DNA of 64,000 nucleotides from RAM1 sp041905405 (GTDB lineage Bacteria; Pseudomonadota; Gammaproteobacteria; Burkholderiales; Burkholderiaceae_C). Every line of letters begins with the position of its first letter. Position 1 is the first letter of the stretch. Below are positions 58,152 through 64,000 of this stretch, one piece after another. Location: NCBI GenBank assembly GCA_041905405.1, contig JAYRLC010000002.1:1-64000 (forward strand), written 5' to 3'. Both the position numbers and the translations under genes were made by a program. The notes under the pieces were generated by a model. It did not search any database and was not told the DNA's origin. It saw only the letters and a list, made by a program, of their open reading frames with translations.

Positions 58152-59312
58152 TCACTTGGGCCACAGCACCCACAGCTTCAGCGGCTGCTTCAGCCGCCCG
58201 GCCAGCTCACCGGCCTGCGGCCCCCAACCGGCAAAGTAGTCGGCCCGCACCGCGCCCACGATGGCGCTGCCGGTGTCCTGCGCCAGCACCAGCCGCTGCA
58301 GGTTCAACTGCGGGCCGCTGGACGCAAGCCACACCGGCGTGCCGTAGGGAATGCTTTCGCGGTCCACCGCGATCGAGCGGCCGGGCGTGAGCGCCACGCC
58401 CTGGGCACCGCGCGGCCCGAAGGCCGCGTCCAGCTCGCCCAGCGGCTCCTCGCGGAAGAACACCGTGCGCGGGTTGCTCCACAGCATTTCGTTCACGCGC
58501 TGCGGGTTCTGCTGGGCCCAGGCCTTGATGCCGGGCCACGACGCGTCGCGGATTGCGCCCTGCTGCAACAGCCAGCCGCCCACGCTGCGGTAGGGCTGGT
58601 CGTTGCTGCCCGCAAAGGCCAGCCGCACCAGCCGCTGGCTGCCGTCGGGCTCGGTGATGCGCAGCCGCCCCGAGCCCTGGATCTGCAGCACCAGCGCATC
58701 CAGCGGATCAGACAGCCAGGCGATCTCGCGCCCGCGCAGCGCGGCCCGGGCTTCGGGTAGCGTGTCGATCTCCTGGCGCGTGTACCAGGGCTTGCGCTGG
58801 CCGAGCGTGGCGGGTGGCCGGTACAGCGGCACGGTGTGGGCGCCGGTGGGCGTCCGCGCTGCTTCCAGCAAGGGTTCGTAGTAGCCGGTGAGCAGACCTT
58901 CATGCGCGCCGCCGGCCGCGCCGGCCAGCGGCTCCACGCGGTACGGCTGCAGCCGCTGGCGCATCCAGGCACGCTGTTCGCCGCCGTCCGCAATGCTCAG
59001 GCGGCGTACGTCGCCGCACAGCGGGGCAAACACCGGGCCAGGACGCTCGCAGCTTTTGAGCCAGGCGTTCCACGCTTCATGCAGCGCATCGTCGTCATAG
59101 CCGGGCAGCTCGCCCCAGCGCACGGGCACCCAGCGGCTCTTGCCCTGCTGGATGGCGGCGGGCAGCGGGGCGCTGTCGTCCGGCATGGCCACGGGCGCGG
59201 CGGGTGCGGGCGCCGGCTCAGACCCCACAGGCGGCAGGGGCGGCGCGCTGCCGCAGGCGGCCAGCGTTCCTACAATCAGCGCCGTCGCAACCAACCTGGA
59301 AAATCCGTTCAT
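58152..59312 (-). CDS. mltA: Membrane-bound lytic murein transglycosylase A
   Basis: 386 residues. Lipoprotein signal ending GTLAAC. The MltA domain has LLTGYYEPLLEAAR and QIQGSGRLRI, and the C-terminal 3D domain has RSIAVDRESIPYGTPVWL and LAQDTGSAIVGAVRADYF, where the Asp is catalytic. It cleaves peptidoglycan glycans to 1,6-anhydro products at the outer membrane. An upstream open extension of 32 codons is rejected. The start shares CATG with a small gene on the other strand. Confidence 0.94.
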   Translation of the reverse strand: MNGFSRLVATALIVGTLAACGSAPPLPPVGSEPAPAPAAPVAMPDDSAPLPAAIQQGKSRWVPVRWGELPGYDDDALHEAWNAWLKSCERPGPVFAPLCGDVRRLSIADGGEQRAWMRQRLQPYRVEPLAGAAGGAHEGLLTGYYEPLLEAARTPTGAHTVPLYRPPATLGQRKPWYTRQEIDTLPEARAALRGREIAWLSDPLDALVLQIQGSGRLRITEPDGSQRLVRLAFAGSNDQPYRSVGGWLLQQGAIRDASWPGIKAWAQQNPQRVNEMLWSNPRTVFFREEPLGELDAAFGPRGAQGVALTPGRSIAVDRESIPYGTPVWLASSGPQLNLQRLVLAQDTGSAIVGAVRADYFAGWGPQAGELAGRLKQPLKLWVLWPK

Positions 59313-59433
59313 GGGCCTGATTCTGCTCGAAGCGCTGCTGGCGCTGGTGCTGCTGGTCGGCATCGTCTGGTGGACGATGTTCTCGGGCCGCAAGAAGGGC
59401 GAGCCCAACCGCGACGAGCACGGGAAAGACTAG
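59311..59433 (+). CDS. 40-residue single-helix membrane protein
   Basis: MGLILLEALLALVLLV and the next residues form one membrane helix, followed by WWTMFSGRKKGEP, a basic, positive-inside tail. The ATG and the mltA start overlap in CATG on opposite strands. No ribosome site is strong. Length, helix and codon use suggest a real small protein; the function is unknown. Confidence 0.5.
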   Translation: MGLILLEALLALVLLVGIVWWTMFSGRKKGEPNRDEHGKD

Positions 59434-59443
59434 CGCCGGCTAA

Positions 59444-59519
59444 CACTCTTTGCTGACGACGGTGTTGTATCGCGCGCTGCTTCGCGGCAGGCGGTAGCCG
59501 GCGGCGAAGCAGAAGAGTG
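59444..59519. terminator. Nested inverted repeats between the small ORF and the response regulator
   Basis: Outer arms CACTCTT (59444-59450) and AAGAGTG (59513-59519), inner arms CTGCTTCGC (59477-59485) and GCGAAGCAG (59504-59512), both perfect. It lies in a convergent gap and may end transcription in both directions; no T tract. No protein seen in 59434-59607. Confidence 0.5.
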
Positions 59520-59607
59520 GCGTTCCAACAGTGGCGCGCCAGCAATGTCACTGCAAAGCCACGTGGTACCAGGAGAGACGAAGTCTGCCCGTAGTGCGAA
59601 CGCCCCG

Positions 59608-60234
59608 TCAGAGGTCTCGCATCAAATTGGCCAGCTCCACCGCCGACTTCACTTCCATCTTGTCGAACACCCGCGCACGGTGCACTTCGACCGTGCGCAC
59701 GCTGATGTCCAGCTGGTCGGCGATGAGCTTGTTGGGCAGGCCTTCCACCACCAGCCGCATGACGTCGCGCTCGCGCTCGGTCAGCTCCTGCAGCCGGGTC
59801 TGCAGCTGGCTGCTGTGGCGCCGCGCATCCAGCGTGCGCGCCGACTGGGCAATGGCCTGCTCGATGCGGTCCACCAGCGCGTTGTCGGAAAAGGGTTTTT
59901 CGCAGAAATCGAACGCGCCGCGCTTGACGGCGTCCACGGCCGTGGGCACGTCGGCATGGCCGGTCAGGAAAATCACCGGCAGGCTGGGCGCCAGGCCGCG
60001 CGCGATGATGGACTCGAACAGCGCCAGCCCGCTCATGCCCGGCATGCGCACGTCCAGCAGCAGGCAGCAGGGGTCGCGCGGCACGAAGCCGTCCGTCAGA
60101 AAGCGCTCGAAGTCCTCGCCGCTTGCGAACACTTCGCTGGGCAGATGGCGCGAGCGCAGCAGCCAGGCCAGCGCGTCGCGCACACCGGCGTCGTCGTCCA
60201 CGATGAATACGGTGGCGTTGTGTACGGGCTGCAT
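59608..60234 (-). CDS. FixJ/NarL-type response regulator
   Basis: 208 residues. Receiver domain with FIVDDDAGVRDAL, phospho-acceptor Asp61 in LLLDVRMPGMSG and Lys in CEKPF, then a LuxR-type helix-turn-helix LTERERDVMRLVVEGLPNK and SVRTVEVHRARVFDKM. The ATG overlaps the kinase stop by one base. FixJ-like members regulate respiration, C4-dicarboxylates or aromatic breakdown; the target here is unknown. Confidence 0.92.
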   Translation of the reverse strand: MQPVHNATVFIVDDDAGVRDALAWLLRSRHLPSEVFASGEDFERFLTDGFVPRDPCCLLLDVRMPGMSGLALFESIIARGLAPSLPVIFLTGHADVPTAVDAVKRGAFDFCEKPFSDNALVDRIEQAIAQSARTLDARRHSSQLQTRLQELTERERDVMRLVVEGLPNKLIADQLDISVRTVEVHRARVFDKMEVKSAVELANLMRDL

Positions 60235-62303
60235 CAGGAAGGCTTGGTGTCGGCGGGCAAGGTGAACCGGAAGATCGTACCGTGCGGCGGATGGGGCTCG
60301 AACCCGAGAAATCCCCCATGCTGCTCCACCACCGTGCGGCACAGGCTCAGGCCCAGCCCCATGCCTTCGGCCTTGGTCGTGAAAAACGGCGTGAACAGCT
60401 GTTGCGCCACGTCGTCGGGGATACCGGGCCCGTGGTCGGCCACCGAGAACTCCAGCCACGCCTTGCCATTGGGCTCGCCCGCGCTCATGTTGGCGCCGGC
60501 GCGGCGCACCTGGATGAGCAGCAGACGGTGCACCGCGGGTGTGCCGGCGGCGTCCATGGCCTGCATGGCGTTGCGCGCCAGGTTCAGCAGCACCTGCTCG
60601 ACCATGGTGCGGTCGCACAGCACGGCGGGCAACCCGTCCTGCAGGCGGGTTTCCACCCGCACGTTCAGCTTGCGGGCCTGCAGGCTCACCAGCGGCATGA
60701 TCGCGTCCAGCAGCACGCGCGGGTCGACCGCCTCGCGCGCCTGGTCGCGCCGGCGCACGAAGTCATGCACGCTCTTGATCACCTTGCCCGCGCGCTCGGC
60801 CTGCTCGGCAATGCGCCGCATGGCCATCTCCAGGTCAGCCGTAGCGTGCGGACCCTCGCGCAGCAGGTTCATGGAGCCGTTGGCGTAGCTGGCGATCGCC
60901 GCCAGGGGCTGGTTCAGTTCGTGGCTGAGCAGGGACGCCATCTCGCCCACGGTGGCCAGGCGCGCCGTGGCCTGCAGGCGGTCCTGGCTGGCGCGTGACA
61001 GCTCCTCGACCCGGCGCTGCTCGCTGATGTCCAGGAACGCGCTCATCCAGCCGGTCTGCACGCCGTGCGCGTTGATCAGCGGTGCCTCAATCACCAGCAC
61101 CGGAAAGCGCGAGCCGTCCTTGCGCATGAACACGGACTCAAACCCGTCCCGCGGTGGCTTGTGCTGGCCGGCCAGCCGCGTCGCCTGGCGCAGGTTGTAT
61201 TCGTCGGCCAGCTCCGGCGGCCAGTAGGGCGCCGGGGTGCCGTGGCCCAGCAGTTCATCGGACGTGAACCCCACCATCTGGCAGAACGCGGGGTTCACAT
61301 ACGTAATGCGGCCCTGCAGGTCGCGCGCGCGCAGGCCCGTGACCAGCGAGTCTTCCATGGCCTTGCGAAAGGCCAGCGCCTCGGCCAGGTCGTGTTCGGC
61401 CCGCAGGCGGCGGCGCATGTCCTTGCCCAGCATGACCAGCACCGACACCAGCGCGATCGACATGGCCGTGACCAGCGCCGTCAGCACGTTGGGGAACAGG
61501 TCGGGCGCGCCGCGCCAGCTGTCGATGCGCAGCAGGATCGTGTTGCCCGGCAGGTCCACGAGCTGCTGCGCCGTGAAGATGCGGCTGCCGCGCCGGGCCG
61601 ACCCGTGCAGCGCGAGCCGCGTGCCGTCGGCCTCGGTGAACGACACGTCCTGGCTGCGGGCCAGTGGCTTGGGCACCATCTCGGTCAGGATTTCCTGAAG
61701 CGAATAGGTCGCCACCAGATACCCCGTGACTTCGCCTGCCACCACCTGCGGCATGCACAGCTCCATGACCTCCACGCCCAGGCCGTCGATCTGCGGCACG
61801 AAATAGCTGGGCGAATAGGCCGGCGCGCTGATGCGCCGCGCGTTGGTGCAGGCCTGGGCCACGTCGGAGCCCGCGTTGTCGCGGCCCAGCCGCGCGAAGG
61901 CCGGCAACCGGTAGGGCGAATCCGCGAACAGCAGCGTGCCCAGCCGCGCGTCGCGCCATTCCACCCGCACCCATTCGCGGTGGCCGCGCAGCAGCAGCGC
62001 CGATTCGGTCTGCCAGTTGGCGGGCGACAAAATGGCCGAATGCAGCGCCTGCAGGGTCTGGATGTTGCGCGTGAGGCCGTTGCGGATGTCAGCCACGGCA
62101 TCGGCCGTGTCCCGCTCCAGGCGGCTTTGCACCTGGCTGGCCTCGTAGCGGCCCGCCAGCCACACCAGCGTGACCAGCAGCGCGACCACCAGCGCCACCA
62201 TCAGGCTCCACAGCGACCAGCGCCAGGGTGCGGCCAGCCGGGGCCGCGGCGGCCGCGACAGCGGCGGCAGGTAGGGCACGCTGGCCGGAGGCAGTGAACT
62301 CAT
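60234..62303 (-). CDS. PAS-domain sensor histidine kinase
   Basis: 689 residues. Membrane helices at about 31-50 and 272-293 enclose a periplasmic domain of about 220 residues; a PAS domain at about 312-430, then HisKA with SHELNQPLAAI (His461) and the ATPase blocks VLLNLARNAMQAMD, DHGPGIPDD and GMGLGLSLCRTVVEQHGG. It phosphorylates the downstream regulator. The periplasmic domain implies an external ligand, perhaps an organic acid; not readable. Confidence 0.92.
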   Translation of the reverse strand: MSSLPPASVPYLPPLSRPPRPRLAAPWRWSLWSLMVALVVALLVTLVWLAGRYEASQVQSRLERDTADAVADIRNGLTRNIQTLQALHSAILSPANWQTESALLLRGHREWVRVEWRDARLGTLLFADSPYRLPAFARLGRDNAGSDVAQACTNARRISAPAYSPSYFVPQIDGLGVEVMELCMPQVVAGEVTGYLVATYSLQEILTEMVPKPLARSQDVSFTEADGTRLALHGSARRGSRIFTAQQLVDLPGNTILLRIDSWRGAPDLFPNVLTALVTAMSIALVSVLVMLGKDMRRRLRAEHDLAEALAFRKAMEDSLVTGLRARDLQGRITYVNPAFCQMVGFTSDELLGHGTPAPYWPPELADEYNLRQATRLAGQHKPPRDGFESVFMRKDGSRFPVLVIEAPLINAHGVQTGWMSAFLDISEQRRVEELSRASQDRLQATARLATVGEMASLLSHELNQPLAAIASYANGSMNLLREGPHATADLEMAMRRIAEQAERAGKVIKSVHDFVRRRDQAREAVDPRVLLDAIMPLVSLQARKLNVRVETRLQDGLPAVLCDRTMVEQVLLNLARNAMQAMDAAGTPAVHRLLLIQVRRAGANMSAGEPNGKAWLEFSVADHGPGIPDDVAQQLFTPFFTTKAEGMGLGLSLCRTVVEQHGGFLGFEPHPPHGTIFRFTLPADTKPS

Positions 62304-62319
62304 GCGACGCCCGTCCGCC

Positions 62320-63126
62320 TCACAGCACGCGATGGTCCAGCGCCGGCAGCTGCGTGCGCACCTGCGCGAGCCGCGCGCCGTCCAGATCGGCCAGCACCAC
62401 GCCCGCGCCTTCGCCCTGGCACGCCAACACGGCGCCCCAGGGCTCCACAGCCATCGAATGACCCCAGGTGCGCCGGCCGTTCTCATGCAGGCCGCCCTGC
62501 GCGGGCGCGACGACGTAGGCCAGGTTTTCCACCGCCCGCGCGCGCAGCAGCAGCTCCCAGTGCGCCTGGCCGGTCACGTGGGTGAACGCAGCCGGCACGA
62601 GCAGCAGGTCCGCCGCCAGCGCCCGGTACAGCTCCGGAAAGCGCAGGTCATAGCAGACGCTCAGGCCCACGCGCCAGGTACGGCCGTCGCGGGACGGCAG
62701 GTCGAAGGTGACGGGCGTGTCGCCGCTTTCGATGACGCGCGACTCGTCGTACTGCTCGCGGCCGTTGTCGAACCTGAAGAGATGGATCTTGTCGTAGCGC
62801 GCCACGCAATCGCCGGCCGGTGAATACACCAGGTGCGTGTTGCGCACGTGCTGCGCGTCGCCCGCCGCGAGCGGCAGCGTGCCGCCCGCGATCCACAGGC
62901 CCAGCTCGCGCGCGGCGTCGGCCAGGAACCGCTGCACCGCGCCATCGCCCCAGGCCTCGCGCGCGCCGATCTTGTCGGCTTCCTTGTGGCCCATGAGGCA
63001 GAAGTATTCGGGCAGCACGGCCAGCTCGGCGCCGCCGGCCGCGGCCTCGCGCAGCAGCGCATGGGCGGCTTGCAGGTTTGCATCCAGGCGGGTGCCCGAC
63101 ACCATCTGCAGGGCGGCGACTTTCAT
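62320..63126 (-). CDS. Nitrilase-superfamily amidase (Nit1/YbeM-like)
   Basis: 268 residues. Catalytic triad blocks: AVLPEYFCLMG (Glu), RYDKIHLFRFD (Lys) and GLSVCYDLRFPELYR (Cys). These match carbon-nitrogen hydrolases of the Nit1/NitB group, which remove deaminated glutathione. The gene lies between yhdP and, in relatives, tldD, a conserved order. It starts 19 bases after the YhdP gene's stop, same strand. Confidence 0.9.
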   Translation of the reverse strand: MKVAALQMVSGTRLDANLQAAHALLREAAAGGAELAVLPEYFCLMGHKEADKIGAREAWGDGAVQRFLADAARELGLWIAGGTLPLAAGDAQHVRNTHLVYSPAGDCVARYDKIHLFRFDNGREQYDESRVIESGDTPVTFDLPSRDGRTWRVGLSVCYDLRFPELYRALAADLLLVPAAFTHVTGQAHWELLLRARAVENLAYVVAPAQGGLHENGRRTWGHSMAVEPWGAVLACQGEGAGVVLADLDGARLAQVRTQLPALDHRVL

Positions 63127-63145
63127 GGGAGCGTCTCCTTGACGG

Positions 63146-64000
63146 TCATTGTGCAGGGGTTGCGGTGGGCGCGGACGGCGATGGCGGCGGCGCAGGCGGG
63201 GCCGCGCGGCGTTCCACCCGCGTCACACGCGGGTCCGCCCAGGTCCCGTCGATGTGGAACTCCTGCGTGGCCGCGCGGATCAGCGGGTTGCGCAGCACCA
63301 TCTGCGCCAGGAAGGTGCCGATGCCCACCACCGGGTTGATCACCGTGGCCACCAGCGATGCCGTGCCCGCGTTGATCTCGGGCACCACCACGACTTTCAG
63401 GTCCTGCGTTTCGCGCGCGAGGTCGGCCTTGCCCTCCATCAGCACGGCGGCGTTCACGCCTTTCATCTGCAGGTTGTTGGTTGACGCGATGCCCTGCACG
63501 ATGGTCACGTCCCCGCGCACGAAGTCGAACGCAAAGCCCTCGCTGAACACGTCACGGAAGTCCAGCGTCAGCCGCCGGGGCAGGGCCTGCAGGCTCAGCA
63601 CCCCCAGCAGCTTGGCCAGGCCCGGGTCGGCCTTGAGGAACTGGCCCGATTCGATGTTGACGTTGAACGCGCCGTTCATGCTGGGATAGTCCAGCGACAG
63701 CGGCGAGCCGATCCACGCCACCTGGCCTTCCATGCGCCCCCTGCCGCGGCGGATCACGTCCTTCGTGCCGAAGCGCGCCAGCAGTTGCCCCGAGTCGGCA
63801 ATGTCCAGGCGGAAGTTCATGACCGTTCGGCGCACCTCGGCGGCATTGCGCAGGGGCCGCGGGCCGCCTGCCGCCGCGGGCTGCGCGCCCAGCGCGGCCC
63901 AGTTGCCGGTGGCCGTGAAGCTGGCCTCGGGCATCGTGAGGTTGAGCTTGTTCAGCCGCCATTCGCGCACGCCGCCCTCGCGCGCCACGGCGCCGCCGCC
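63146..64000 (-). CDS. yhdP: YhdP family protein, C-terminal part
   Basis: About 285 residues visible; the N-terminal part lies beyond the window. VAWIGSPLSLDYPSMNGAFN, LGVLSLQALPRRLTLDFRDVF, EGFAFDFVRGDVTIVQG and INPVVGIGTFLAQMVLRNP are the end blocks of YhdP (DUF3971, AsmA-like), a large bridge protein moving phospholipid to the outer membrane. The C-terminal tail is Pro/Ala-rich. Followed by a nitrilase gene as in relatives. Confidence 0.9.
   Translation of the reverse strand, partial: GGGAVAREGGVREWRLNKLNLTMPEASFTATGNWAALGAQPAAAGGPRPLRNAAEVRRTVMNFRLDIADSGQLLARFGTKDVIRRGRGRMEGQVAWIGSPLSLDYPSMNGAFNVNIESGQFLKADPGLAKLLGVLSLQALPRRLTLDFRDVFSEGFAFDFVRGDVTIVQGIASTNNLQMKGVNAAVLMEGKADLARETQDLKVVVVPEINAGTASLVATVINPVVGIGTFLAQMVLRNPLIRAATQEFHIDGTWADPRVTRVERRAAPPAPPPSPSAPTATPAQ

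Noticed and set aside
1..64000. tRNA, rRNA, riboswitch, insertion sequence or prophage genes
   Set aside because: No cloverleaf, rRNA motif, transposase, integrase or riboswitch core was recognised; a covariance-model scan would settle small RNAs.

Overview
The window is high-GC, gene-dense bacterial chromosome. Gene content and order (def-fmt; LysM protein-dprA-smg; yajC-secD-secF; purE-purK-sua5; purC/fba/pyk/pgk neighbourhood; yhdP-nitrilase), a GcvA-type LysR regulator, a DUF1631 protein and a GC-rich interspersed hairpin repeat together suggest a betaproteobacterium of Burkholderiales, most likely Comamonadaceae. This is inferred from recognised families and gene order, not from a database search. 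No rRNA, tRNA, CRISPR array, prophage or intact insertion sequence was seen. 53 protein genes are called, two of them cut by the window edges, and no intergenic gap exceeds 300 bases.

Layout. 1-5400: the end of a ChaN-like haem-binding protein, a secreted alpha/beta hydrolase, an omega-amino-acid aminotransferase, a parDE toxin-antitoxin pair, purU and a LysR regulator. 5434-17800: glcD, then a 10.6 kb locus of two tandem giant exoproteins on the minus strand. They share an N-terminal two-partner-secretion (TPS) domain and a cysteine-ended C-terminal tail, and no TpsB transporter lies near them. 17784-29640: DNA repair and tRNA modification (family 4 UDG, rimI, tsaB, sua5), dacB (PBP4), a SemiSWEET, two secreted hydrolases sharing a bidirectional terminator, purE/purK, CnoX and a metallophosphatase/alpha-beta hydrolase fusion. 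29739-38600: purC translationally coupled to an upstream vapBC pair, then fba, a lipoprotein esterase, pyk, a fatty acid desaturase, pgk and azlCD.

38598-45020: fmt, an OmlA-like lipoprotein, def, LysM protein, dprA, smg and a lipoprotein with a 25-unit Gly-Thr repeat. 45104-51045: DUF1631 protein, secF, secD and yajC. 51190-57800: a long 2-oxoacid/indolepyruvate:ferredoxin oxidoreductase divergent from an Lrp regulator, then phoX preceded by five PhoB half-sites on an exact 11-bp period. 57808-64000: small lipoprotein, mltA, a 40-residue membrane protein, a two-component system, a nitrilase-family amidase and the C-terminus of YhdP.

Themes. Most genes are housekeeping (purines, glycolysis, protein export, translation start, cell wall). 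Accessory material is the TPS locus, the two toxin-antitoxin modules and the low-complexity lipoprotein. The most unusual items are the paired TPS proteins with matching ends, the five-site Pho array, the vapBC-purC coupling, the phosphatase-hydrolase fusion, the SGNH protein lacking the usual nucleophile, the phased GTTAC repeats before fba and pyk, and a 72-bp three-hairpin repeat whose two copies start exactly at stop codons, one of them also supplying the start of a lipoprotein.
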